The notes: generated by a model not told the origin, from the sequence alone. DNA of 63,732 bases from SAR86 cluster bacterium (GCA_028135785.1 JAOIHS010000007.1:1-63732), one strand, 5' to 3'; shown: positions 18,443-27,753, numbered from the stretch's first letter. A program made the numbers and translations.

Positions 18443-19311
18443 ATTTTTCCATTAATAATAGAAATAAATATGTCTCCTTCTAAATTTCCCACTCCTGAAG
18501 ATATGAACTTTATATTATCCTTTTCTAAACACTCGAATCTAGGAAGATATTTAAAGGCTCCGGTGTCTCCAGAAAAAACTATTACTTCATTAATATTCTT
18601 CGATTTCTTTTTAATTATTTTATAGTTAAATAGTGGGTCAAAATTTTGCGCTAAACCCTCATTAGAGTTAGATATTTCTGAAGGATAAGGTCTCATTATA
18701 TTATGGGTATATATAAAAAGCTTATTCACTTCCTTTCCTGTAAGGCTTTTAAAATCTTCTTTATTAATCATGCCCGGGCTTTCTAAAGAATTTATAAAAA
18801 GGGAATAATTATTCTTCTCTAACTTTTTAGTGATTGGATAATTTTTTTTAAAAACGTCAAAGAAAATATCCTTTTTACTATTATCTCCAATTCCTAAGTC
18901 GTGATTACCAGGAGATATTTCTATACTAATATTTCTTTCTTCTAAAATTTTTAACAAATCTTTCCATTTTTTTCTGGAAGGATTAAAAAAAATATCTCCA
19001 GTAAAGACAATCTCATCTATCAATAAAGAATTTTTTTCAATAAAATTAAATATGATTGATTTTTTAATATTTTCTTCATTCATCAAGCTATAGGCATGAC
19101 CTATAACTATAATGATTGAATCATTTTTGCTTAAATCTTTGATGTTAATAAACTCTAAAGTACAAGACTCCAAGCCATGATTTTTTTTTATAAAGATATT
19201 TTTTAAAGATTTAAGATCATCTTTCAATTCAATTAGTAGCGAAGGGCTGCTCCATTGCAAGTAGCCTCCTAAAATTATCCCAATGAGAAGAATAATTAAT
19301 TTTTTTATCAT
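18424..19311 (-). CDS. Membrane-anchored metallophosphoesterase-like protein
   Basis: 295 residues on the opposite strand to the polysaccharide genes. An N-terminal hydrophobic segment (about 4-26) should anchor it or export it, leaving a calcineurin-like domain outside. Metal-site blocks are TGD (104-106), SPGNHDLG (133-140) and YTHNIMRPY (201-209). The first block reads VIGHAYS (69-75), without the usual DxH aspartate, and the last reads SGDTGAFKY (247-255) instead of GHxH. So the family is clear but the site is atypical; activity is uncertain. Neighbours suggest a role on phosphorylated cell-surface material. Its start is 55 bases from the divergent DUF4956 gene. Confidence 0.72.
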   Translation of the reverse strand: MIKKLIILLIGIILGGYLQWSSPSLLIELKDDLKSLKNIFIKKNHGLESCTLEFINIKDLSKNDSIIIVIGHAYSLMNEENIKKSIIFNFIEKNSLLIDEIVFTGDIFFNPSRKKWKDLLKILEERNISIEISPGNHDLGIGDNSKKDIFFDVFKKNYPITKKLEKNNYSLFINSLESPGMINKEDFKSLTGKEVNKLFIYTHNIMRPYPSEISNSNEGLAQNFDPLFNYKIIKKKSKNINEVIVFSGDTGAFKYLPRFECLEKDNIKFISSGVGNLEGDIFISIINGKIYGLNF

Positions 19312-19366
19312 TTTTAATTTAAATTAAATTTATATTGATAAGCTAAGATATAATATTTAAGCATAT
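19312..19366. promoter_or_regulatory. Divergent intergenic region between metallophosphoesterase and DUF4956 cassette
   Basis: This 55-base gap must hold the promoter for the minus-strand gene and may hold one for the plus-strand cassette. TATAAT at 19349-19354 is a perfect -10 for the plus strand, 12 bases before the ATG; transcription from it would give an almost leaderless message. I see no good -35 box 16-18 bases upstream. Weak call in an AT-rich context. Confidence 0.3.
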
Positions 19367-20005
19367 ATGATTAATTCTATTTTAAATAATATTCCTGAGT
19401 TAATTGGGTTAATTTTTTTACCTATTGCTGGCTTCTTATTTAGAACAATTCTTTTAATTGTTGGCCAATCCTGGGCAAGAAGTTATCCTCAGCTTGCTAC
19501 ATTTATGATCCTGCCTTTGGTTACTTATATTGTGACTTCAGTTATTTCAGGAAATATTGCTCTATCTCTTGGAATGGTTGGCGCCTTATCAATTGTAAGA
19601 TTTCGAAATCCTGTTAAATCACCGTTCGAATTAGTAGTTTTCTTCTTCTTAATAACACTAGGAATTTCATATTCTGTCGATTTTAGATGGGCTACTTTAT
19701 TGCTCATTTCAGTATGCTCCATAATTTTAGCAATTCACTTTGTAGATATATCTATGAAGAAATTATATTCAAAATCTCTATACTCCTCTTCTTTTAATGA
19801 AGGTAACGAAATGATCACGTTAGAGATAATTTCTACTTCACCAATTAATGAACTGAAAGATAATATTCACATGATTGGTTTTTCTAAAGACAATCAAAAC
19901 TATATTTATAGACTGGCATCATTAGACAAAGATGCTTTGATAAATTTAGCAGAATCTTATCAAGATCAAGAATATGTAAGCTCCATGCATTACAACACTT
20001 TTTAA
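19367..20005 (+). CDS. DUF4956 membrane protein
   Basis: 212 residues: four or so membrane helices in the first 125 residues, then a cytoplasmic domain of about 85 residues. The block GMVGALSIVRFRNPVKSP (69-86) is the hallmark of DUF4956, a family of unknown function that often lies beside VTC-domain (polyphosphate polymerase-like) and CotH genes; both follow here. The architecture resembles MgtC/SapB-like membrane proteins with a C-terminal regulatory domain, which is inference. Its TAA shares a base with the ATG of the next gene (TAATG), so translation is coupled. Confidence 0.85.
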   Translation: MINSILNNIPELIGLIFLPIAGFLFRTILLIVGQSWARSYPQLATFMILPLVTYIVTSVISGNIALSLGMVGALSIVRFRNPVKSPFELVVFFFLITLGISYSVDFRWATLLLISVCSIILAIHFVDISMKKLYSKSLYSSSFNEGNEMITLEIISTSPINELKDNIHMIGFSKDNQNYIYRLASLDKDALINLAESYQDQEYVSSMHYNTF

Positions 20006-22263
20006 TGATCTTTTTTTTTAATTTATTTAAAAAATTAAAGCTAAAATATCTCACAATTTCTTTCTTCTTCTTTTTCTTTTCTATTGGGTTGCAAAGCGCG
20101 TGTGATTTTGAACAAGGTCAATATACCGAAAAACTTATGAAGCTTTCGTCTATCAAATCATTAAAAATTAATACATTGAATTCAAAAAGGTGGGCAAAAA
20201 ATAGTTTTAAAATAATATCCCATCCCTCATATCAAATTCCTGAGAATCTCAAAAAAAAATTTAAAGGATCTATAACAATATTTTATGAGTTTGGGTCTTG
20301 TTCATTTCCAATCCGTCTTAAACAATTAGGAGATCTAAAAGATCATATTTCTTTTTTAAAAGGTAATTTAGTTCATAGTTTAAAAATAGAACTAGAGGAA
20401 GGAAATCTTGCAGGAATAATAAATTTTAATTTATTTTTACCCAAGACCAGAGGGAAATTAGAAGAGTTATTAGGTTCTTTGTTAATAAAAAAATTAGGTT
20501 TTTTATCGCCAAGAAGTAGACTGATTAGTGCAGAATTTAATGGAATATCTACAGAGTTTATTTTTCAGGAAGCTTCTTCAAAAGAATTTTTAGAAAATTT
20601 AAATAGAACAGAGGGCCCAATATTTGAAGGAGATGAAAAATTTATTTGGGACACATCCTATGGAGAGCCATTTACCCTAGAAAACATATCTCTTTCTAGA
20701 CAAGAAAACAAATCATGGATTTCAAAAGGTATAAATCAAAAATTAATTTCTCTTAAATCTTTTTCAATTCTTCAGTCTATCTATATGAATTTTGCATCTC
20801 AAGAGAATCTTGGAATCAGCCTTGACTTAAAAAAACTTTCTCAGGAGAATAAAAGTTCTTTTAAAAATTGGATGAATTATGAAATTTTAATTAATTCCAT
20901 GAATGGATATCATTCTCTAAGGCCGCACAATAGAAAATTTTATTGGAATTCTTATACCGCCACATTCGAACCAATTTATTACGATGGCAATCTTAAATTT
21001 AAAAAAATATATTTAAAAAATAATTTGTCTGGATCAATAAATGAATCAATTTATAAAAAATGGATTCAAATATTTAATATAGAAGATTTTGAAAGAGTAA
21101 AATTAAAAGTAAAAAATATCGATTTAGCTCAGATTCAAAAAGAATTAAACTTACGTGGAATTAATATTTCTTTAGTAAATTTGAATTCAATAATTAATAC
21201 TGTAATTAGAAATATTGACGAACTTTCAAAATATAAAAAATCTATTAATGAAAAAAAACTAATAACAAAAAATTCTGAAATAAAGTTTATAAATAACTTT
21301 CATACAATTTTTCCTAAGGGAAATTATATAAAAGCAAGAAAATTAAAAAATAATGACAATATTATTTTTCAAAACTGTAACAAAAAAAATGTATGTTCAA
21401 ACATTGATATAGATGATCAAGCCTTAGAGGAGTTAATTTCTTCAAGACCAATCAATAAAGAAAAAGCCTTTTTTAAAAGCATTGAAGATTTAGAGAGCTC
21501 AAAAATTCAAATTATTTCTTTAGAAAATAATATAGAAATACTTGCCTCAACAGGTATCAACACTAAATTCGATAAAATAAAGAGAATAATCACTTTTCGT
21601 CAATCAAAAAAAAGTGACTGGGTTCTAATTAAAGACGTAAAATTGGAAAACTTAAAAATAAATTTTTATGGCATTTCTCAAGAACCGCTTTCAAAGAACT
21701 TTAAATCAAGAATAAATGAAAATGGACTCACTGGATGTTTAAACTTTTATAAAGTTAACTTTTTAAATTCTTCCATTTATGCTGAGGGAGGAGGATGCGA
21801 AGATCTTGTAAATATCGTATTTTCATCTGGAATTATAAATGAAGCTAGAGTTGACAAGGTTTTATCAGATGGTTTGGATATGGATTTTTCTGACATAAGA
21901 ATTAATAATCTTTTTGTATCAAATGCAAGAAATGATTGTTTAGATCTTAGTTTTGGAAATTATTCTATTATAGATATGCAAGTTATAAATTGTCTGGATA
22001 AGGCTATTTCAGTTGGAGAAAAGTCAATTTTTAATGGTGAAAATATCTTAATAGAAAATTCAAATAAAGGCTTGTCTTCAAAAGACTCTTCTATGTCCAC
22101 AATAAAAAAATTAGAAACAAAAAATGTTTTAATTGATCTTGAAGCCTTTAATAAGAAACAGGAATTTGGAGGTTCAGATATAGAAATAAAAGAATTTTTA
22201 AGAGAAGAATTAAAAATAATTGAGGATAAAAATTCAAATATAATTTACCCAAGAAATGTTTAG
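20005..22263 (+). CDS. Secreted CotH-like protein with C-terminal beta-helix
   Basis: 752 residues. A basic start and a very hydrophobic segment (about 14-29) form a signal peptide; LQSAC (29-33) could be a lipobox, though with Q at -3 it is weak. Residues about 125-335 look like a CotH kinase-type domain: ISTEFIFQEASSKEFL (181-196), GPIFEGDEKFIWD (204-216), HSLRPHNRKFYW (303-314) and EPIYYDGNL (322-330) fit the acidic and HxxN-type blocks of CotH/HipA-like kinases. Residues about 540-735 have short repeated strands with stacked asparagines typical of right-handed beta-helices. CotH proteins phosphorylate extracytoplasmic proteins. The end overlaps the VTC gene by 8 bases. Confidence 0.68.
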   Translation: MIFFFNLFKKLKLKYLTISFFFFFFSIGLQSACDFEQGQYTEKLMKLSSIKSLKINTLNSKRWAKNSFKIISHPSYQIPENLKKKFKGSITIFYEFGSCSFPIRLKQLGDLKDHISFLKGNLVHSLKIELEEGNLAGIINFNLFLPKTRGKLEELLGSLLIKKLGFLSPRSRLISAEFNGISTEFIFQEASSKEFLENLNRTEGPIFEGDEKFIWDTSYGEPFTLENISLSRQENKSWISKGINQKLISLKSFSILQSIYMNFASQENLGISLDLKKLSQENKSSFKNWMNYEILINSMNGYHSLRPHNRKFYWNSYTATFEPIYYDGNLKFKKIYLKNNLSGSINESIYKKWIQIFNIEDFERVKLKVKNIDLAQIQKELNLRGINISLVNLNSIINTVIRNIDELSKYKKSINEKKLITKNSEIKFINNFHTIFPKGNYIKARKLKNNDNIIFQNCNKKNVCSNIDIDDQALEELISSRPINKEKAFFKSIEDLESSKIQIISLENNIEILASTGINTKFDKIKRIITFRQSKKSDWVLIKDVKLENLKINFYGISQEPLSKNFKSRINENGLTGCLNFYKVNFLNSSIYAEGGGCEDLVNIVFSSGIINEARVDKVLSDGLDMDFSDIRINNLFVSNARNDCLDLSFGNYSIIDMQVINCLDKAISVGEKSIFNGENILIENSNKGLSSKDSSMSTIKKLETKNVLIDLEAFNKKQEFGGSDIEIKEFLREELKIIEDKNSNIIYPRNV

Positions 22264-22873
22264 AATTGAAGATAAAATTCCATTAAATAAATTCGAAGTT
22301 CTTACTTTTTTAGATTCTTTAAAATCAATAAAGGCAGAGAAGATATATCCCAGCAGATCGATAAAAAGTATTTATTTTGATGATTCAAAATTAACTATGT
22401 TCCTGGAATCTGAAGAAGGGATAGTCCCTCGAAAAAAAATAAGAATTAGATCTTATAATGATGAAGAAAATTATCTACTTGAGACAAAGATTTCATCACC
22501 AGAAGGAAGGTATAAAATATCCAAAGAAATTCTTCCTTTAAAGAAAGATTTTTATTTAAAGAATGGTTATTTTGATAATAAATATGGAATTTGCTTACCA
22601 GTATCTGAAATTATCTATACAAGGGATTACTTTATGATCGAAAAAATTAGAGTGACTCTTGATACTTTTATAAAGTTTAGACATTACAAAGAAAGTTCTT
22701 TTAATAAATCAGACAAATCAGTTTTAGAAATAAAAACTTCTCCTGAAGTAAATCTAGATGTTTTAGATAATATTATCTTGGGGAGGAAAGCAAGATTTTC
22801 AAAATACGTGATTTCTATTTTGAATAATAAGATTTTTGAAAAGAAATATAATGTCCTTTCAAATATAAAATAA
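22256..22873 (+). CDS. VTC-domain protein (polyphosphate polymerase-like triphosphate tunnel enzyme)
   Basis: 205 residues, the size of a lone VTC catalytic domain. The charged residues that line the tunnel are all present: E5/K7 (RIEDK), R63/R65 (RIRSY), E76/K78 (LLETK), R123 (YTRDY), R132, D136 and E158/K160 (LEIKT). VTC4 of yeast makes polyphosphate from ATP with this fold; bacterial relatives with DUF4956 partners are annotated as polyphosphate polymerases but are little studied. No membrane segment, so it acts in the cytoplasm, probably with the DUF4956 protein two genes upstream. It starts inside the CotH gene. Confidence 0.83.
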   Translation: MFRIEDKIPLNKFEVLTFLDSLKSIKAEKIYPSRSIKSIYFDDSKLTMFLESEEGIVPRKKIRIRSYNDEENYLLETKISSPEGRYKISKEILPLKKDFYLKNGYFDNKYGICLPVSEIIYTRDYFMIEKIRVTLDTFIKFRHYKESSFNKSDKSVLEIKTSPEVNLDVLDNIILGRKARFSKYVISILNNKIFEKKYNVLSNIK

Positions 22874-22878
22874 GAAAA

Positions 22879-23619
22879 ATGAAATTTTCTATAATTACTG
22901 TTTGCTTTAATAGTGAGAAAACTATAGGGGAAACTCTAAGATCAGTTAGTTCTCAAAATTATGGAAATGTTGAACACATAATAATAGATGGAGGATCATC
23001 TGACGACACACTAGGTATAGTTAATAATTTTAAGCATGTTATCAAGATAATTTCTGAAAAGGATGAAGGAATTTACGATGCAATGAATAAAGGTATTAAT
23101 TTAGCAGAAGGAGATGTAATCGGCTTTTTGAATTCTGACGATGTTTTTTATAATGAAAATGTCATTAAAGATTATTTTAATGATTTTACAAAATATGAAA
23201 CTGATATTGTTTATGGAGATTTAATTTTTACATCCTTGTCGGGTAAGAAAAATATAAGAAAATGGCATTCTTCTTCATACGAAGTAAATAAATTGGGTAT
23301 TGGCTGGATTCCCCCGCATCCAACCTTTTACGCTAAAAAAAGTCTCTTTGAGAACCTAGGTAATTTTGATACAAATTTTAAATTTGCTTCAGATTTTGAT
23401 TTGATGACAAGATTCTTACTTAGTAACAATTCTGTAACAAGATATTCAAAAGGTTATAAAGTTAAGATGAGATATGGAGGCGCTACAACAAAAAATTTAA
23501 AAAATATCTACCTTGGTAATCTAGAAATCATTCGTGCTTTAAAGAAAAATAATATAAAAAGAGAAGAATTTTTTTTATTTAAAAAATTTTTAAATAAAAT
23601 TTTTCAATTTTTTAAATAA
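22879..23619 (+). CDS. Glycosyltransferase family 2 (WcaE-like)
   Basis: 246 residues, GT-A fold. SIITVCFNSEKTIGETLRSV (4-23), IIDGGSSDDT (35-44) and FLNSDDVFY (83-91; SDD in the DxD position) form the donor site. EKDEGIYDAMNKGINLA (60-76) is shared almost word for word with the family 2 enzyme at 11867, so the two genes are paralogues. WIPPHPTFYAKKSLFENLG in the second half is also typical of this group. It lies 5 bases after the VTC gene. Confidence 0.9.
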   Translation: MKFSIITVCFNSEKTIGETLRSVSSQNYGNVEHIIIDGGSSDDTLGIVNNFKHVIKIISEKDEGIYDAMNKGINLAEGDVIGFLNSDDVFYNENVIKDYFNDFTKYETDIVYGDLIFTSLSGKKNIRKWHSSSYEVNKLGIGWIPPHPTFYAKKSLFENLGNFDTNFKFASDFDLMTRFLLSNNSVTRYSKGYKVKMRYGGATTKNLKNIYLGNLEIIRALKKNNIKREEFFLFKKFLNKIFQFFK

Positions 23620-23633
23620 ACCGTTAATCAATT

Positions 23634-25610
23634 TTGAATTATAGAAAAGAAATAGATGGTCTCAGAGCTATTGCAGTAATTCCTGTAATTTTTTTTCATG
23701 CTGGATTCGCTTTTGCATCTGGAGGTTATATTGGAGTAGATATATTTTTAGTAATAAGCGGATATTTAATTACTAATATTATTTTAAAAGAACAAGAAAA
23801 AGGTATTTTCTCTATTTCTTCTTTCTATGAAAGAAGAGCGAGGAGAATCCTTCCGGCATTATTTTTAACAATGCTTTTATGTATTCCCTTTGCATTGATT
23901 TGGATGCTGCCTATTGCATTAACTAATTTTTCGGAAAGTATTCTTGCCACTACTTTTTTTTCATCCAATATATTTTTTTGGAGAGAAGCCGGATATTTTG
24001 ACAGCCCATCCGAATTAAAGCCTTTACTGCATACATGGAGTTTAGCTTTAGAAGAGCAATTTTATATATTTTTTCCAGTGCTTATGTTGCTTTTATACAA
24101 AACTAGAGTTTTTTTTATAATTTCATCACTTTCAATTTTATTAATACTAAGTCTTTGTTTGTCTCAATGGGGGGCTTTAAACTATCCTACCGCTAATTTC
24201 TATTTATTACCTTCAAGAGGATGGGAGCTATTAGTGGGTTCTCTGGCTGCAATCTTTATTTTTTATAAATCAGAAAAAAAAATATTTATTATTGATAATA
24301 GATTTTTTAAAAATTGTTTTGGAATTATAGGATCAGTCTTAATCATTTTTTCAATTATAGAGTTTGATGACTCTACTCCCTTTCCAAGTCTTTGGACTTT
24401 ATATCCTGTTTTAGGAGCTCTTCTAATAATTCTTTTTTCCGATAAGGAGACTATTGTAGGAAAGTTCTTATCACTTAAGCCTTTAGTTTTTTTAGGTCTA
24501 ATTAGTTATAGTTTGTATCTATTTCATCAACCTATTTTTGCTTTTGCAAAAATTTATACGTTTGGCTCTTTAAAAGAAAATAGTTTTATTGCATTGATAA
24601 TTATAAGTATTTTTCTATCATTTTTAAGTTGGAAATTTATAGAGACACCTTTTAGGAATAGAGATCTAATATCTAAAAAAGTTCTTTTAAAATCGATATT
24701 TTTAAGTGTAATAATTTTTTCTACTTTTTCTTTTATAACAATAAAAAATTTGGGTTTCCATGAAAGATTTGAGGTGAGTAACGACATAAAAATGTCTCTA
24801 AGTAGAGACGATAATGAAGATTGTTTTGCAATTGAGGATTCGCATTTTATAAAAAAATGGGGTTGCAATGTTGGAGAGAATAAAAATAAATATGATTTTT
24901 TTATATCTGGGGATAGTCATGCTAATACTTATTTAAATGCTTTTGATAGACTTTCCATAAAAAATAAAAAGAAAGGTTTTTTTGCCGGCTTAAGTGGATG
25001 TCCACCATTATTAGGTATAAATACTTTTGATCCTGATGGCGGAATATTTGATTGTAAAAAGCTAAATGAGAGAACATTTAATTTCATAAAGGATAATAAT
25101 ATAAAAAATATTATTCTTATATCCAGATGGTCTTATTACACCTATGGGGACTATAATAAAAAAGATATTAGATTTCTAAAAAGAAAGGAAAATGACGTAA
25201 AAAATCTGCAGACCTCTAGAGACAATTTTATTTATGGGTTAAAAAATACAATAAAAAGATATTCAGATATAGGAGTGAAAGTAAATTTAATTTCACAATA
25301 CCCGCAACAAAAAATTAATCCAAATGATATTTATTATAGAAAACTTAATTCGGATGATCTTGTTGCTTACTTGCAAGATCTTTCCATAGACAGAGATCAA
25401 AACAATAAACTTAACGAGTTCGCTGATAATGCCTTTTTAAATATTAAATCTAAAAATTTTAAATCTTACGATTTTGACAATATTCTCTGTAATAAAAAAT
25501 GCTTTATAGGAGATAAGAGCGGTTCGTTTTATTATGATGATGACCACTTAAGTGATTATGGTATGAATTTAATAGATAAGGAGCTTAATAAAATTATTCA
25601 ATCTTTTTAG
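23634..25610 (+). CDS. O-acyltransferase (acyltransferase 3 plus SGNH domain, OafA type)
   Basis: 658 residues in two parts. Residues 1-375 form the ten-helix acyltransferase-3 domain with DGLRAIAVIPVIFFHAGF (8-25; H22 catalytic) and the GGYIGVDIFLVISGYL block. After a linker comes a periplasmic SGNH domain with SGDSHAN (425-431) carrying the nucleophile and DDDHLSDYG (635-643) carrying the D/H pair. Such enzymes move acetyl groups across the membrane and onto O-antigen sugars. The start is TTG at 23634; translation from it begins with the conserved YRKEIDGLRA motif, so it is right. Confidence 0.93.
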   Translation: MNYRKEIDGLRAIAVIPVIFFHAGFAFASGGYIGVDIFLVISGYLITNIILKEQEKGIFSISSFYERRARRILPALFLTMLLCIPFALIWMLPIALTNFSESILATTFFSSNIFFWREAGYFDSPSELKPLLHTWSLALEEQFYIFFPVLMLLLYKTRVFFIISSLSILLILSLCLSQWGALNYPTANFYLLPSRGWELLVGSLAAIFIFYKSEKKIFIIDNRFFKNCFGIIGSVLIIFSIIEFDDSTPFPSLWTLYPVLGALLIILFSDKETIVGKFLSLKPLVFLGLISYSLYLFHQPIFAFAKIYTFGSLKENSFIALIIISIFLSFLSWKFIETPFRNRDLISKKVLLKSIFLSVIIFSTFSFITIKNLGFHERFEVSNDIKMSLSRDDNEDCFAIEDSHFIKKWGCNVGENKNKYDFFISGDSHANTYLNAFDRLSIKNKKKGFFAGLSGCPPLLGINTFDPDGGIFDCKKLNERTFNFIKDNNIKNIILISRWSYYTYGDYNKKDIRFLKRKENDVKNLQTSRDNFIYGLKNTIKRYSDIGVKVNLISQYPQQKINPNDIYYRKLNSDDLVAYLQDLSIDRDQNNKLNEFADNAFLNIKSKNFKSYDFDNILCNKKCFIGDKSGSFYYDDDHLSDYGMNLIDKELNKIIQSF

Positions 25611-25613
25611 TAT

Positions 25614-26591
25614 ATGAAAAAAATATCAATAATTGGAGGCTCTGGATTTATAGGGCAAAATTTAGCAAATACTTTTTTAAAAAATAATTATTCTTTCGAG
25701 ATACTAGATCTTGTTCAGAGCAAAGGTTTCGAAACTAAATATAATTTTTTTGATGTTACTTCTTTAGATGGCAAAGAAAAAGTAACGGGTGAAATAATAA
25801 TAAATCTTTCTGCGGAGCATAAAGATGATGTAAAGCCTGCATCTAGATATTACGAGGTTAATGAAAAGGGTGCAGAAAATATTTGTAGAATTGCCGAAGC
25901 TAAAAACATAACCACTATAGTTTTTACCAGCTCAGTAGCTGTTTATGGGTTTGCAAGCCCAAAAACTGGAGAAGATGGAGATATTAAGCCTTTCAATGAC
26001 TATGGTAAATCAAAGGCAAAAGCAGAAAAAGTATATCAAGACTGGTATCAAAGAGATCCTGAAAATAGAAAGTTAATCATTATTAGACCTACTGCAGTTT
26101 TCGGTAAAAATAATAGAGGAAATATTTATAATTTATTCAATCAAATTAATTCAGGTTTTTTTGCAATGATAGGCTCTGGAAAGAACATAAAATCCATAGC
26201 ATATGTTGAAAATTTAGTAGATTTTATTACTTTTTCTCTAAATCTCAATAATGGGTATCATCTTTATAATTTTATAGACAAGCCTGATCTAGATATGAAT
26301 AATTTAGTAAAACTTATTAAAGAGATATTAAATAAGCAAGATATTTTAACAATTAAAATACCTTATTTTTTAGCTTATCTAATTGGAAAAATTGCTGATT
26401 TTATTTCTTTTGTAACAAGAACTTCATTTCCTATATCTTCTATTAGAGTAGAAAAATTTTGTAAAAATACTCAATTCGATACTGCGGTAACAAGCTCTGG
26501 TTTTGAGCCAAAAATTACACTTAATGAAGCAATAAAAATTACTTTAAAAGAAGAATTTTTTGATAAAGCAAAAGATAAATTAAAAAGATAA
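25614..26591 (+). CDS. NAD-dependent sugar-nucleotide epimerase/dehydratase
   Basis: 325 residues, extended SDR. IIGGSGFIGQNLA (6-18) binds NAD; TSSVAVYG (105-112) and Y130/K134 in FNDYGKSKAKAEK form the catalytic set. The last third has hydrophobic stretches around IPYFLAYLIGKIADFISF (about 244-262), seen in SDR proteins that associate with the membrane. Substrate unknown; UDP-sugar 4-epimerase or reductase activity is possible. Last gene of the polysaccharide locus; its TAA shares a base with the RNase D start. Confidence 0.78.
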   Translation: MKKISIIGGSGFIGQNLANTFLKNNYSFEILDLVQSKGFETKYNFFDVTSLDGKEKVTGEIIINLSAEHKDDVKPASRYYEVNEKGAENICRIAEAKNITTIVFTSSVAVYGFASPKTGEDGDIKPFNDYGKSKAKAEKVYQDWYQRDPENRKLIIIRPTAVFGKNNRGNIYNLFNQINSGFFAMIGSGKNIKSIAYVENLVDFITFSLNLNNGYHLYNFIDKPDLDMNNLVKLIKEILNKQDILTIKIPYFLAYLIGKIADFISFVTRTSFPISSIRVEKFCKNTQFDTAVTSSGFEPKITLNEAIKITLKEEFFDKAKDKLKR

Positions 26592-27445
26592 TGAAATTTC
26601 TAAAAAGAATTGCTTTAAGACTCAAGAGAAAAAAAGAAATTTATTTAATTGATTTAGATCAAGATAGAGATTTTATTCAGCACTTATTAGAAGATGAAAA
26701 AATATTAGCTATAGATACTGAGTTTGATTGGAGAAGAACTTATTATCCAACATTATCCCTGCTTCAAATTGCCACAGAAAATTCTATATTGCTAATCGAT
26801 TGTATCGGAATGAAAAATCTAAGTTTTCTTAAGAAGATTTTAGAAAATAAAGAGACCTTAGTTATTTTTCACTCTGCAAGAAGCGATACGACAGTTCTCT
26901 TCACGGCCTTAGGAATAAAGATTACAAACGTTTTTGATATTCAAATTGCTGAAAAATTTATATCAAAAAGCGATATCAAAAACTATGCCTCAATTGTTGA
27001 AACATATTTTCCAATAAAGCTTTTAAAAACTGAAACAAATTCTAATTGGTTGAAAAGACCCTTCTCAGAAGATCAGCTTCAATATGCAGCTGATGACGTT
27101 GAATATTTAATAGGAATTTATAAAAAACAAAAGAAAATTCTTATTAAAAAGAATGATTTAAATTTAATTTTAGATGCATCAAGAAAAGAAGCAAATGCAG
27201 GTAACGACGATTTGCATGTTTCAAGACTAAAGAAATTGAAAAAAGCAGGCCAAAAAGAAAAAAAGATATTTTTATGGAGAGAAAAAATAGCCAGTGAAAA
27301 AAATATCCCTCCCTCTCATATTTTTAAAGACAAACAAATGAATCTTTTAAAAAATATTAAAAGTGAAAATGATATAGATAATCTTTTGATTATTTTGAAA
27401 GATAAAATTTTAGTTGAACGGTTTCTTAGTGAGATTATTGGATGA
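26591..27445 (+). CDS. rnd: Ribonuclease D
   Basis: 3'-5' exoribonuclease for tRNA and other stable RNA 3' ends. 284 residues against about 375 in E. coli. The DEDDy exonuclease site is complete: D42 and E44 (AIDTEFDW), D99 (SARSDTTVLF), Y165 and D169 (QYAADDVEYL). After it, about 80 residues hold one HRDC-like domain (LFLWREKIASEKNIPPSHIF type); the second HRDC of longer RNase D is missing. It marks the return to core genome after the polysaccharide genes and overlaps the next gene by 4 bases. Confidence 0.9.
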   Translation: MKFLKRIALRLKRKKEIYLIDLDQDRDFIQHLLEDEKILAIDTEFDWRRTYYPTLSLLQIATENSILLIDCIGMKNLSFLKKILENKETLVIFHSARSDTTVLFTALGIKITNVFDIQIAEKFISKSDIKNYASIVETYFPIKLLKTETNSNWLKRPFSEDQLQYAADDVEYLIGIYKKQKKILIKKNDLNLILDASRKEANAGNDDLHVSRLKKLKKAGQKEKKIFLWREKIASEKNIPPSHIFKDKQMNLLKNIKSENDIDNLLIILKDKILVERFLSEIIG

Positions 27446-27753
27446 TTTTTTTTTGGTTCCTTTATTTTATTTTTCTTATAATTTTATGCTTAATTTTTAT
27501 AAATCTTTTTAAAAATAAATATGTAATTTTTTTATTAACACCTATTCTTTTTGGATTATTTGGATCTGTTTGGTTTCAAGAGCCTGGAAAGAATGATCTT
27601 GCACCTATTTTCTCTATTTTTCTTATGGAGTTAGTCATAGTTGAATCAAATGGTACATATAGATTATTGAGACCTATGATTGGTTTTATACTAGTTGCTT
27701 TATTGGTAAGTATTGTTCTTTACTTTAGGCCTATAAAATCTAAAAAGAGATAG
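27442..27753 (+). CDS. Small membrane protein of unknown function
   Basis: 103 residues with about three or four hydrophobic segments (roughly 1-21, 26-44, 52-67 and 76-94) and a basic tail (RPIKSKKR). No motif is recognised. It starts inside the RNase D gene (ATGA), so it is translated with it, and its end overlaps the end of the opposing phosphodiesterase gene by 14 bases. Confidence 0.65.
   Translation: MIFFWFLYFIFLIILCLIFINLFKNKYVIFLLTPILFGLFGSVWFQEPGKNDLAPIFSIFLMELVIVESNGTYRLLRPMIGFILVALLVSIVLYFRPIKSKKR

Noticed and set aside
19335-19354. TTGATA plus TATAAT as a full sigma-70 promoter before the DUF4956 gene
   Set aside because: The two boxes are only 8 bases apart, far short of 16-18.
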